A DNA stretch of 64,000 nucleotides from Gemmatimonadota bacterium (GTDB lineage Bacteria; Gemmatimonadota; Gemmatimonadetes; Gemmatimonadales; Gemmatimonadaceae), in NCBI GenBank assembly GCA_016714015.1, contig JADJNZ010000001.1, positions 496,001-560,000 of the forward strand, written 5' to 3'. The notes below the pieces were generated by a model, which did not search any database, was not told the origin of the DNA, and saw only the letters and a program-made list of their open reading frames with translations. How positions within the stretch are numbered: position 1 is the first letter of the stretch; every line of letters starts with the position of its first letter. The position numbers were made by a program, and so were the translations under genes. Shown one piece after another: positions 43,761-51,813 of the stretch.

Positions 43761-44726
43761 GTGGGAACGTCCGCCCTGGAATTCGAGAAGCCGCTCGCGG
43801 AACTCGAGAAGCAGATCGAGGATCTCCGCAAGTCGGCCGAGGAGCAGAAACTCGACGTCACGCCGGAGATCCAGCCGCTGCAGGCCAAGCTCACCGAGCT
43901 CCGCCGTGACGTCTACAAGAAGCTGACGCCCCTGCAGCGCGTCCAGGTCGCGCGCTCGGCGCGCCGGCCCTTCACGCTCGACTATCTCCGCCTCGCCTTC
44001 ACGGACTTCATCGAGCTCCACGGCGACCGCGCCTACCGCGACGATCCCTCGATTGTCGGCGGCTGGGCGCGCCTCGACGGGGAGACCGTCATGGTCATCG
44101 GCCACCAGCGCGGCCGCGACACCAAGGAGAACCTGCACCGCAACTTCGGGATGCCGCACCCCGAGGGCTATCGCAAGGCGCTCCGCCTCATGAAGCTCGC
44201 CGAGAAGTTCCACGTGCCGATCATCACCATGATCGACACCCCGGGGGCGTGGGCCGGTCTCGGCGCCGAGGAGCGCGGCCAGTCGGAGGCCATCGCGCGC
44301 AACCTCCTCGAGATGTCGCAGATCACCGTGCCGATCGTCGCCACCGTCATCGGCGAAGGCGGCTCGGGCGGCGCGCTCGCCCTCGGCGTCGCCGACCGCA
44401 TCCTGATGATGGAGAACTCCGTCTACTCGGTGATCACCGTCGAAGGCTGCGCCGCGATCCTGTGGAAGGACGGCAAGAGCGTCGAGATGCGCGAGAAGGC
44501 CGCGCAGTCGCTCAAGATCACCGCCCCCGACCTGATGGAGCTCAAGGTGATCGACGAGATCATCCCCGAGCCCGAGGGCGGCGCGCACGCCAATCACGCC
44601 GAGGCGGCCAAGGGCGTCCACGACGCGATCCTCCGGAACATCGACGAGCTCCGCCGCCTCAAGCCGGACAAGCTCGTCCGCAAGCGCCGCGAGAAGTACC
44701 TCAAGATGGGTGCGTGGAACGAGTGA
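43761..44726 (+). CDS. accA: acetyl-CoA carboxylase carboxyltransferase subunit alpha
   Basis: The 321-residue subunit transfers the carboxyl group from carboxybiotin to acetyl-CoA, the first committed step of fatty-acid synthesis. It shows the N-terminal helical region with FEKPLAELEKQIEDLR, LARPFTLDYL-like RRPFTLDYLRL, the GDRAYRDD and GHQRGRDTKENLHRNFG motifs, and PGAWAGLGAEERGQSEAIA. The GTG start at 43761 follows AGAGGAGG by 6 nt. It overlaps the ricT-like gene by GTGA. The beta subunit AccD is not in the window. Confidence 0.96.
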   Translation: MGTSALEFEKPLAELEKQIEDLRKSAEEQKLDVTPEIQPLQAKLTELRRDVYKKLTPLQRVQVARSARRPFTLDYLRLAFTDFIELHGDRAYRDDPSIVGGWARLDGETVMVIGHQRGRDTKENLHRNFGMPHPEGYRKALRLMKLAEKFHVPIITMIDTPGAWAGLGAEERGQSEAIARNLLEMSQITVPIVATVIGEGGSGGALALGVADRILMMENSVYSVITVEGCAAILWKDGKSVEMREKAAQSLKITAPDLMELKVIDEIIPEPEGGAHANHAEAAKGVHDAILRNIDELRRLKPDKLVRKRREKYLKMGAWNE

Positions 44727-46054
44727 CGGCCGCCGCGGTCCAGACGCACCTCGTCGAGGTCGAGTTCAAGGGGAATCGGCGCGCGTTCTTCACCTGGGCG
44801 GGTGAAGCGCCGCCGCCTGCGCGCGCCGCCGTCATCGTCCAGGTCGAGCGCGGCGAGGACCTCGGCCGCGTCCACGCCACCGGCGAACTCGCCGAGAAGC
44901 GGAAGGCCGGGACCACGCACGGCAAGGCCTCGCCGAACGAGCTGCCGCGCGTCGTGCGCCTCGCCACCAAGGCGGAGATCGAGACCGCCGTCCGCCTCCG
45001 TGCCGATGAGGACGCCGTCCGCCGCGCGGCGCTGGAGATCGTGCGCGAGCTCAAGCTCGACATGAAGGTCAGCGACGCCGAGTGGCAGTGGGACCGCCGA
45101 CGCCTCACCTGCTACTTCACCGCCGAGGAGCGCGTCGACTTCCGGCAGCTCGTGCGGCAGCTCGAGAAGCGCTTCGGCGCGCGCGTGCACATGTGGCACA
45201 TCGGCGTGCGCGACGAGGCCCGTCGCCTCGACGGCATCGGCCGGTGCGGGCGGCAGTTCTGCTCGAGCTCCTGGCTCCCCGAGCTGCGCCCCGTGAAGTC
45301 GAGCAGCGCCAAGGACCAGCGCCTCTCGACGCTGAACCCGGCGCAGATCTCCGGCACCTGCGGCCGCCTCATGTGCTGCCTGCGCTACGAGCACGAGTTC
45401 TACGTGCAGTCCCGCAAGCGCTTCCCGAAGGAAGGGAAGGTGCTCGAGACGGCGGTTGGCGAGGAGAAGGTCGTGAGCAACGACATCTTCCGCGACCAGG
45501 TCACGCTCCGCACCGCGGCCGGCGAGTATCGCACCATCCCGCTCAATCAGCTCAAGCGCGAACTCGGCGACACCTCCGTCCCGGTGGATGACGAGCCGAC
45601 GCATGACGACGACTCGCCCGAGGAGTCGGAGATCGTCACGCTCTCGCGCGCCGAGCCGCCGAAGGCGGCGCCGTCGCGTGAGCGTGAGCGCGCCCCGCGT
45701 GCGGAACGCCCGGCGCGCCCCGAACGCCCCGCGCGAGCCGAGCGCAATGAGCGTGTCGAGCGCCCTGCCGTCCCCGCACCGCCGCGGCAGTCAGCCCCGC
45801 CGACGGCCGTCAACGTCCCGACGCCCGACCTCGAGGAGGACGACGACGAGGGCGAGGAGACCGAGGACGCCACGTCGTCCGGAGACTCGGCCGAGGCGTC
45901 GACCGACGGCGGAGCCGACGCGCGCAAGCGTGGACGTCGCCGCCGCGGACGCCGCGGCGGTCGTCGTGGCCGCGGGGGGAACACCGGGAACCCCGGCAGC
46001 GACGGCGGGGGCGCGCCCGGTGGTGCGCCGTCCGGTCCGCCTTCAACGAACTGA
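44723..46054 (+). CDS. RicT/PSP1-family protein with long disordered basic tail
   Basis: The N-terminal two-thirds (about 1-285) is a PSP1 domain. Cysteines in GRCGRQFCSSSWLPEL and GTCGRLMCCLRYEHEF correspond to those that bind an iron-sulfur cluster in B. subtilis RicT (YaaT), which works with RNase Y. After about residue 290 the protein becomes disordered, with acidic stretches and repeated RPARPERPARAERNER-like segments, and ends in a Gly/Arg-rich region (RKRGRRRRGRRGG), suggesting RNA binding. The GTG start overlaps the accA stop. The next gene is metG, the same neighbour seen for ricT in many bacteria. 443 residues. Confidence 0.85.
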   Translation: MTAAAVQTHLVEVEFKGNRRAFFTWAGEAPPPARAAVIVQVERGEDLGRVHATGELAEKRKAGTTHGKASPNELPRVVRLATKAEIETAVRLRADEDAVRRAALEIVRELKLDMKVSDAEWQWDRRRLTCYFTAEERVDFRQLVRQLEKRFGARVHMWHIGVRDEARRLDGIGRCGRQFCSSSWLPELRPVKSSSAKDQRLSTLNPAQISGTCGRLMCCLRYEHEFYVQSRKRFPKEGKVLETAVGEEKVVSNDIFRDQVTLRTAAGEYRTIPLNQLKRELGDTSVPVDDEPTHDDDSPEESEIVTLSRAEPPKAAPSRERERAPRAERPARPERPARAERNERVERPAVPAPPRQSAPPTAVNVPTPDLEEDDDEGEETEDATSSGDSAEASTDGGADARKRGRRRRGRRGGRRGRGGNTGNPGSDGGGAPGGAPSGPPSTN

Positions 46055-46060
46055 CGCCCC

Positions 46061-47599
46061 ATGGCCCGCTTCTACCTCACGACCGCGATCGACTACGCCA
46101 ACGGCGACCCGCATCTCGGGCACGCCCTCGAGAAGATCGGCGCCGACGCCATCTGCCGCTTCCGCCGGCAGCTCGGTGACGACGTCTGGTTCCTGATCGG
46201 CATGGACGAGCACGGCCAGAAGGTCGCGCAGACCGCGGAGGCGGCCGGCCTCGCGCCGCAGGAGTTCGTCGATCGCGTCGCCGCGCGCTTCGAGTCGATG
46301 TGGGCCACGCTCGGGCTCTCGCACGACCAGTTCATCCGCACCTCGCACCCCACCCACCACGCGGCGGTGCAGGAGCTCCTCGAGCGCATCTTCGCCAAGA
46401 GCCCCGACGACTTCTACGAGCGCTCGTACACCGGCCTCTACTGCGTCGGGTGCGAGAGCTTCAAGCAGCCCGCCGACATCGTCGACGGGAAGTGCCTCCT
46501 GCATCCCACCCGCACCCTGCAGGAGATCACCGAGCGCAACTGGTTCTTCCGGCTCTCCGCCTACACCGAGCGCCTCAAGGCCCTGTTCGCGCGGCAGCCC
46601 GGGTTCCTCGAGCCCGAGTCGCGGCGCAACGAGATCCTCGCCCTGCTCGACCAGGGACTCGAGGACATCTCCGCCAGCCGTGCCCGCTTCGCCTGGGGCG
46701 TCCCCTTCCCCAAGCCGCTCAGCGACGGCGAGACGCAGACCACCTACGTCTGGTTCGACGCGCTGCCGAACTACTGGACCGCGCAGTTCTTCGCCGGCTC
46801 CGGTGCCAGCTGGCCCGCGAGCGTCCACGTGGTCGGCAAGGACATCACCCGCTTCCACACCGTCATCTGGCCGGCGATGCTCATGGCCGCCGACCTCCCC
46901 CTCCCCGAGCGCGTCTGGGGGCACGGCTTCATCTCCCTCGGCGGGGAGCGCTTCAGCAAGTCGGCCGGCGTGAAGCTCGAACTCAGCGACGCCATCGCCC
47001 GCTTCGGCGCCGACGCGTTCCGCTACTATCTCCTCCGCGATATCCCCTTCGACGGCGACGGTTCGTTCTCGTGGGAGCGGTTCGAGGCCGTCTACACCTC
47101 CGAACTCGCCAACGGCATCGGGAACCTCGCGAGCCGCACGACGGCGATGATCGAGAAGTACTGCGAGGGCATCGTCCCTGACGGCGCGCCGGGCGACGTC
47201 GACGTTGCCGATGCCGCCGACCATGCGACGGCGCGGGCGGCCCTCGATGGCTCCCGTGGCTTCCTCTGCCACGAGGCGCTCGAGGCGATCGTCCGCACCG
47301 TCGGGCGCGCCAACCAGTACATCCAGGACACCAAGCCGTGGGTCCTCGCCAAGGACCCGCTGAATCGCCCCGAGCTCGAGCGCGTCCTCGCGTCGCTCGT
47401 GCGGCAGCTGGCGCGGCAGGCCGTCTACCTCGCGCCGTTCATGCCGGAGAAGGCCGAAGCCCTCTGGCGGGCCATCGGCGGCCCGGGAACGGCCGCCCGC
47501 GTCCGATTCGCGGAGCTTGAGTCGCTGCGGTGCGCCGGATGGCGTGTGAGCAAGGGCGAGGGACTCTTCCCGCGGCCCGAGCCACCCGCCAAGACCTGA
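46061..47599 (+). CDS. metG: methionyl-tRNA synthetase
   Basis: The 512-residue class I synthetase charges tRNA-Met. It has the HIGH-type motif in ANGDPHLGHALEK, the zinc-binding insert with CVGCESF and GKCLLHP (C-x2-C and C-x2-H ligands), and a KMSKS-type loop in GERFSKSAGVKL. The anticodon-binding helical domain follows, with YIQDTKPWVLAKDP. No C-terminal EMAP-like tRNA-binding domain is present, so this is the shorter form. It begins 6 nt after the ricT-like gene. Confidence 0.96.
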   Translation: MARFYLTTAIDYANGDPHLGHALEKIGADAICRFRRQLGDDVWFLIGMDEHGQKVAQTAEAAGLAPQEFVDRVAARFESMWATLGLSHDQFIRTSHPTHHAAVQELLERIFAKSPDDFYERSYTGLYCVGCESFKQPADIVDGKCLLHPTRTLQEITERNWFFRLSAYTERLKALFARQPGFLEPESRRNEILALLDQGLEDISASRARFAWGVPFPKPLSDGETQTTYVWFDALPNYWTAQFFAGSGASWPASVHVVGKDITRFHTVIWPAMLMAADLPLPERVWGHGFISLGGERFSKSAGVKLELSDAIARFGADAFRYYLLRDIPFDGDGSFSWERFEAVYTSELANGIGNLASRTTAMIEKYCEGIVPDGAPGDVDVADAADHATARAALDGSRGFLCHEALEAIVRTVGRANQYIQDTKPWVLAKDPLNRPELERVLASLVRQLARQAVYLAPFMPEKAEALWRAIGGPGTAARVRFAELESLRCAGWRVSKGEGLFPRPEPPAKT

Positions 47600-47645
47600 C
47601 GGCCTGTTCGGGGTATCATCGGGGCCGGAGCCTCCGCCGCCACCC

Positions 47646-47651
47646 TATCTT
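47646..47651 (+). promoter_or_regulatory. TANNNT box directly before M23 peptidase gene
   Basis: TATCTT ends 6 nt before ATG 47658 with no Shine-Dalgarno sequence. Candidate -10 giving a leaderless mRNA. Confidence 0.5.
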
Positions 47652-47657
47652 CCGAAG

Positions 47658-48617
47658 ATGGACCGCCGTCGCTGGACCCTCCTCGTCATCCCGCCGAAGA
47701 ACGGGGCCACCCGGGAGCTCTCGCTCCCCGGCTGGACCTTCCGTGCGCTCGGCTGGGTGGCAGTCGTGGCGGTCCTGCTGGTCGGCGGCGCGGTGACCGT
47801 GCTCTTCACGCCCTGGGGCACCCCGGGGGCCCGGCTGGTCGCCAGCGAGAACGCCGTCCTCCGTTCCGAGATCGCGGAGGTCGAGGCCCGGTTCCGGGTC
47901 CTGGAGGACACGCTCTCCCTCCTCGCCAAGCGCGAGGAGCAGCTCCGGATGCTCGCCGGCATGCCGGTGGAGGCCACCCGGATCAGCGACTCCGCGAGCC
48001 CAGCCAGCGCCGCCAGCGTGGTCGCGGCCTCGCTCGACGCCCCGCGCGACGAACCCGGGCCGGGGGCCGCGGTGCCCCGCCGCCGCCCCTTCCTCGGGCG
48101 CCTCGGCTGGAGTTCGCGGCCCGACGTCGACGGCCTGATCACGCGCGCCTCGAACCTCGCGCGCTCGTTCAGCCTCGTCTCGGACACGCTCCAGCGGAAC
48201 TTCGAGAAGTTCGCCAACACGCCGAGCATCATGCCCACCACCGGCTGGCTCTCGAGCCAGTTCACGACGAGCCGCTTCCACCCGATCCTGCACGAGAACC
48301 GGCCGCACGAGGGCATCGACGTCACCGCCCCGACGGGCACGCCGATCGTCGCCCCGGCCACCGGCATCGTCGTCACCGCCGGCAATGACAAGGGCTTCGG
48401 CCTCTCGGTCGAGATCGACCATGGCAACGGCATCCGCACCCGCTTCGCCCACTGCTCGCGCCTCGCCGTCCGCACCGGCCAGCGCGTCACGCGCGGCCAG
48501 CTCATCGCCGCCGTCGGCATGACCGGCCTCGCCACCGCCCCGCATCTCCACTACGAGATCCATGTGAACGGGAAGCCGGTGGACCCGCTCACCTACGTCC
48601 TGCCCGACGCGCAGTGA
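47658..48617 (+). CDS. M23-family peptidoglycan endopeptidase
   Basis: A 319-residue protein with one transmembrane helix (about 32-50), a coiled-coil segment (about 60-100) and a C-terminal LytM/M23 domain. The zinc ligands are visible as H217 and D221 (HEGID) and H298 in the HLHYEIHVNG motif. It should sit in the inner membrane with the peptidase in the periplasm and cut peptidoglycan crosslinks, or act as a non-catalytic division regulator of the EnvC/NlpD kind; the intact His/Asp set favours activity. Convergent with lemA. Confidence 0.91.
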   Translation: MDRRRWTLLVIPPKNGATRELSLPGWTFRALGWVAVVAVLLVGGAVTVLFTPWGTPGARLVASENAVLRSEIAEVEARFRVLEDTLSLLAKREEQLRMLAGMPVEATRISDSASPASAASVVAASLDAPRDEPGPGAAVPRRRPFLGRLGWSSRPDVDGLITRASNLARSFSLVSDTLQRNFEKFANTPSIMPTTGWLSSQFTTSRFHPILHENRPHEGIDVTAPTGTPIVAPATGIVVTAGNDKGFGLSVEIDHGNGIRTRFAHCSRLAVRTGQRVTRGQLIAAVGMTGLATAPHLHYEIHVNGKPVDPLTYVLPDAQ

Positions 48618-48630
48618 GCGGTCGATTAAG

Positions 48631-48708
48631 GCAGAAGGATGAAGGATGAAAGAGGAACGCGGGGGTGGCCGATCAGGCCACCCCCGCGTTCTCTCATCTC
48701 CCTTCTGA
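48631..48708. repeat. intergenic inverted repeat, TCATCCTTCAGCCTT family (copy 3, diverged)
   Basis: AGAAGGATGAAGGATGAAAGA (about 48633-48653) and TCTCATCTCCCTTCT (48692-48706) flank the GAACGCGGGGG terminator stem. The same polypurine/polypyrimidine motif as in the other copies is present but more degenerate. Confidence 0.55.
48655..48691. terminator. bidirectional terminator between M23 peptidase gene and lemA
   Basis: GAACGCGGGGGTGGCC (48655-48670) and GGCCACCCCCGCGTTC (48676-48691) form a perfect 16-bp stem around GATCA. The flanking repeat arms can extend it. Confidence 0.85.
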
Positions 48709-48719
48709 CTACAGCCCTC

Positions 48720-48738
48720 GCGGCGGCTGCGCCGCCGC
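48720..48738 (-). terminator. hairpin at the end of lemA
   Basis: GCGGCGGC (48720-48727) and GCCGCCGC (48731-48738) pair perfectly around a 3-nt loop, right at the lemA stop codon. No T-tract follows, so termination at this site is uncertain. Confidence 0.45.
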
Positions 48739-49289
48739 TAGAACTTCACCGTCGGCGCCGTCGCCGCCGCCGGATTCGTGACCTCGAAGTACTCCCGCGC
48801 CTTCGCTCCCGTCACCTTCGCCGTGAGCACCGCCGGGAACTTGCGGATGTACGCGTTGTAGTCGCGCACCGCGTTGTTGTAGTCCGTGCGCGCCACCGCG
48901 ATGCGGTTCTCCGTCCCCGTCAGCTCGTCCTGCAGCCGCAGGAAGTTCTGGTCGCTCTTGAGCGTCGGGTAGGCTTCCGAGATCGCGAGCAGCCGGCCGA
49001 GCGCCCCCGTCATCTGGTCATTGGCCGTCGCCATCTGCCCGACGTTGCCGCCCTGCACCGCGCCGAGGAGTCCGGCGCGCGCCTGCGCGACGGCCGTGAA
49101 GATCGTCTCCTCCTGCTTGGCGTATCCCTTCACCGTCTCCACGAGATTCGGCACGAGATCGGCTCGGCGCTGCAGCTGGACCTCGATCTGCTGCTTGGCG
49201 GCCGCCGCCGTCTCGTCCATCGTCTGGATGCTGTTGTAGCCGCACGCCGAGAGGACCAGCGGCAGCGCGAGCAGGAACCACTTCTTCAT
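48738..49289 (-). CDS. lemA: LemA-family lipoprotein
   Basis: The 183-residue protein has a lipoprotein signal (FLLALPLVLSAC) and a long helical domain with QLQRRADLVPNLVETVKGYA and EAYPTLKSDQNFLRLQDELTGTENRIAVARTDYN, the hallmark LemA blocks. LemA proteins are membrane-associated helical bundles of unclear function, often encoded with TPM-domain proteins, as here. GGAGA lies 8 nt before ATG 49289. A TATTAT box at 49318-49323 (minus) may supply a separate promoter within the operon. Confidence 0.93.
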   Translation of the reverse strand: MKKWFLLALPLVLSACGYNSIQTMDETAAAAKQQIEVQLQRRADLVPNLVETVKGYAKQEETIFTAVAQARAGLLGAVQGGNVGQMATANDQMTGALGRLLAISEAYPTLKSDQNFLRLQDELTGTENRIAVARTDYNNAVRDYNAYIRKFPAVLTAKVTGAKAREYFEVTNPAAATAPTVKF

Positions 49290-49381
49290 CGATCGTCTCC
49301 GAATGAGGGACTGTTGGATAATACGCAGGGAACGCGGCGCGGTGTCAGGCGCCGGACGGCGGTGCGGCCCGGACGCGACGC

Positions 49382-50107
49382 TCAGGGGCGCGCGTCGAGC
49401 CGGTCGACATGCGCCACGAACGTCTCCAGTCCGGCATGGTAGGCCGTGAGGATGGCGTCCGCGCGGTCCGCCGGGATCTTCGCCGACCCGGCGACGTGGC
49501 CGACCACCTGCAGGAACGGGGACGGGTCGAACCCGGCGCGCGCCGCCGTCCGGCGCACGACGTCCTCCGGACCGTCCGTCCCCGACTCGCCGTGGATCCG
49601 CAGCAGTGTGCGGAAGAGCACCAGGATCGCGCTCTTCGACGCCGCCAGCAGCTCGAGCTCCCGCTCCGGCTTCGCCCCTGACGCGAGGATCCCCTGGCGC
49701 AATGCGAGCAGCTTCCCCATCGCCTCGAACTCGAGTTGGTGCCGCAGGTGCTCCGTGGAGACGCGCGACGGCGAGGACGGCATCGCCCCGGCGAGCACAC
49801 GGTGCCGCTCGAGGATGTCGGCCACTTCCATCGCGAAGATGTCGCCGCTCGCGCCCCACTCCGCCTCGGTGAGGATCAGCGGCGGCGGGTTCCCCGCCTC
49901 GCCCCACGCCTCGGCCGTGGACGCGAGCGTCCGCAGCGCCGCCGGCGTGAGCGCGCGGACGATCACGAGCACGTTGTAGTTGGCACGCGGGTCGCTGCGC
50001 TCGTTCCGGGCCGCCGATCCGTACAGGACCGCCGCCACGAGCGTCTCGCCCAGGTCGCGTTGCAGGCGCTCCGTGAGCGCCTCGAGGGTCATCGTCGTCT
50101 TCGCCAT
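49382..50107 (-). CDS. nucleotidyltransferase-fold protein with altered active site
   Basis: The 241-residue protein has an N-terminal region with AAVLYGSAARNERSDPRANYNVLVI (GS motif of the Pol-beta-type nucleotidyltransferase fold), where the usual D-x-D is N-Y-N, so catalysis by the standard metal site is doubtful. A helical C-terminal half (about 95-235) resembles substrate-binding or HEPN-like helices. It starts directly after the TPM gene stop (adjacent bases 50108/50107), and lemA follows. The function may be regulatory or nucleotide-binding. Confidence 0.8.
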   Translation of the reverse strand: MAKTTMTLEALTERLQRDLGETLVAAVLYGSAARNERSDPRANYNVLVIVRALTPAALRTLASTAEAWGEAGNPPPLILTEAEWGASGDIFAMEVADILERHRVLAGAMPSSPSRVSTEHLRHQLEFEAMGKLLALRQGILASGAKPERELELLAASKSAILVLFRTLLRIHGESGTDGPEDVVRRTAARAGFDPSPFLQVVGHVAGSAKIPADRADAILTAYHAGLETFVAHVDRLDARP

Positions 50108-50893
50108 CTAGAAGCTCCCGCTCGAGCCACCGCCCGAGAATCCACCGCCGCCCCCGAACCCGCCGAACCCGCCACCGCCGAATCCACCGCCGCCGAACCC
50201 GCCACCGAAGCCGCCGCCGCGACGGCCGAGCGGGAACGGGACCACCACCAACCCGCCGCGCCGGCCGCGCCGTGTGGCGCTCATCACGTTGATCAGGACG
50301 AAGATCACCATGATGATGGCGGCCGGAGGGATCTTCGGGCGCTTCCTCGTCGCGCGCTTGGGCGCGATGGTGCCGTCGAGCGCGAACTGGAACTCCGCCG
50401 CATAGCGCTCCGCGAGGCGGCCCGTGATGAGCGTCAGCGCCTCGCCGTACGCACCCCGCTGCAGCGCGGGCGTCGCCTCGCGCCGGATGTCCCCGGTCAT
50501 GCCGTCGGTGATGAAGCCCTCGGCCCCCTGCCCCGTCTGGATCGAGATGTAGCCGCGGCCATCCGCGCTCGTCTCCTTCGGCACCAGCAGCACCACGACC
50601 CCGGCGTTCCGAGCGCGGTCGCCGCTGTTCGCACTCGCGCCGACGCGCCATTCGCGGCCGATGCGGAGCGCGACGTCTCCCACGTCGCGCCCGGCGAGGT
50701 CCCGCAGCGTGACGACCGCGATCTCGCCCTGCGAGCCGGCGCGCACCGCGTCGACGAGCCGCGTGATCCGCGCCTCATCGTCCGGGCTCAGCACCTCGGC
50801 GAAGTCGTTGACGAAGCCCGTGGGGGCCGGGATCTGCGGGGGCTGCTGCAGCGCGACCGTCAGCGCGAGCAGCACCGGGGCGAAGGGGATCAC
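50108..50893 (-). CDS. TPM-domain membrane protein
   Basis: The 261-residue protein has a signal-like N-terminus, a TPM domain (about 25-150) with GFVNDFAEVLSPDDEARI, TLRDLAGRDVGDVALRIG and a C-terminal half of the domain carrying GVVVLLVPKE and ISIQTGQGAEGFITD. A transmembrane helix follows (IIMVIFVLINVM, about 190-201), then a Gly/Phe-rich tail of GGGFGG repeats to the end. TPM domains occur in periplasmic proteins of photosystem and stress roles. GTG 50893 is 6 nt after a TAGTAT box. It leads an operon with the nucleotidyltransferase-like gene and lemA. Confidence 0.9.
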   Translation of the reverse strand: MIPFAPVLLALTVALQQPPQIPAPTGFVNDFAEVLSPDDEARITRLVDAVRAGSQGEIAVVTLRDLAGRDVGDVALRIGREWRVGASANSGDRARNAGVVVLLVPKETSADGRGYISIQTGQGAEGFITDGMTGDIRREATPALQRGAYGEALTLITGRLAERYAAEFQFALDGTIAPKRATRKRPKIPPAAIIMVIFVLINVMSATRRGRRGGLVVVPFPLGRRGGGFGGGFGGGGFGGGGFGGFGGGGGFSGGGSSGSF

Positions 50894-50899
50894 GAGTGA

Positions 50900-50905
50900 A
50901 TACTA
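50900..50905 (-). promoter_or_regulatory. TANNNT box directly before TPM gene
   Basis: On the minus strand TAGTAT ends 6 nt before GTG 50893. No Shine-Dalgarno sequence intervenes. Candidate -10 for a leaderless transcript of the TPM-lemA operon. Confidence 0.5.
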
Positions 50906-50973
50906 CTGGGGACGCGCCCGCGAAGTTGCAGGTGGGCACCGCCCCGTGGCGCCCTGCTGGCGGTCGCCGCCGA

Positions 50974-51723
50974 TCAGGGGCGGCGGGTGGGCCGGTCCAG
51001 CCGTGATCTCGTGTAGATCGCGATCGCGCCGAACGGCGCCCGGTCGCCGAACTGCACTCGTGCCTCCGAGGCGCCCAGGATCGCGAGGAAATAGACGTCG
51101 TTGGGCAGCACCAGCGCGGTGGGGCCGAGGACGAGGCCGTCCACCACGATCGCGAGACACTGGTTGTTGCGCGTCGCCCGGAAGCAGTCGTTCGGTCCGC
51201 GGGGCGGATACACGCTCGTCACGCCGAGGGTGCGCATCAACTGCGGGAGATCGGCCGTGCGATCCCGCACGGACGCGATCAACTCGGGTTCGTACACCCG
51301 CCACCCACGCCGGTACGCTTCGCTCAGCCGCTTCTCGTTGAGCGAGGCGGCGCCCTCGACCCGCACCGCCTCCGCGGCGGCGGCCACCTCGACGAGGAGG
51401 AACTCGTACTCGATCGTGTCGGCGGCCTGAGGGGCCGGCACGACGTACGAGCCCATCTCGAACCCGAGCCGCCGCACCCGCAACTCCATCGGTCCTGCGA
51501 CGCGGCGGACGCGGAGCGCCCAGAGGCCAGCCGAGTCCGAAGTCGCCATCGCCAGCACGTTCCCCGCCGAGTCCCGCGCTGTGACCGTCGCGAGCGGGAT
51601 CGGTTGCGCGGTCGCGGCGGTCCGGACGGCGCCGCGAAAGATCTGCGCCGGCAGGAGCGACGGGAGCCCGGTGCACACGGCAAGCAATACGAGCGAAGCG
51701 CGGATCCGGAGTGGGAATCGCAT
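50974..51723 (-). CDS. carboxypeptidase-regulatory-like domain plus TonB plug-like domain, no barrel
   Basis: A 249-residue exported protein: signal peptide (SLVLLAVCTGLPSLLPAQ), a CarboxypepD_reg-like beta domain (about 30-115, with FRGAVRTAATAQPIPLATVTA) and a C-terminal plug-like region ending in VQFGDRAPFGAIAIYTR. The latter resembles the plug of SusC-type receptors (compare YGSRAGNGVIQITTR in the neighbour), but the 700-residue beta barrel is absent. ATG 51723 is preferred; the longer frame adds no signal. Such orphan plugs may pair with other outer-membrane proteins. It is downstream of a hairpin after the SusCD operon. Confidence 0.78.
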   Translation of the reverse strand: MRFPLRIRASLVLLAVCTGLPSLLPAQIFRGAVRTAATAQPIPLATVTARDSAGNVLAMATSDSAGLWALRVRRVAGPMELRVRRLGFEMGSYVVPAPQAADTIEYEFLLVEVAAAAEAVRVEGAASLNEKRLSEAYRRGWRVYEPELIASVRDRTADLPQLMRTLGVTSVYPPRGPNDCFRATRNNQCLAIVVDGLVLGPTALVLPNDVYFLAILGASEARVQFGDRAPFGAIAIYTRSRLDRPTRRP

Positions 51724-51757
51724 TGCGTGGAGGAGTGAGGGCAGGGCCCAACGGCCA

Positions 51758-51792
51758 GCGGCCACCGACCCCAGAGTGGGGTCGGTGGCCGC
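51758..51792. terminator. perfect 16-bp hairpin, end of SusCD operon
   Basis: GCGGCCACCGACCCCA (51758-51773), a GAG loop and its complement TGGGGTCGGTGGCCGC (51777-51792). It follows the DUF4397 gene and precedes the plug-like gene. No T-tract is seen, so termination is inferred from the stem. Confidence 0.65.
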
Positions 51793-51813
51793 GTGCCGCA
51801 AGGGTGGTGCGTC

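Noticed and set aside
49382..50107. Toxin-antitoxin MNT/HEPN pair
   Set aside because: The altered active site and single-gene layout between TPM and LemA genes do not match a two-gene toxin-antitoxin module.
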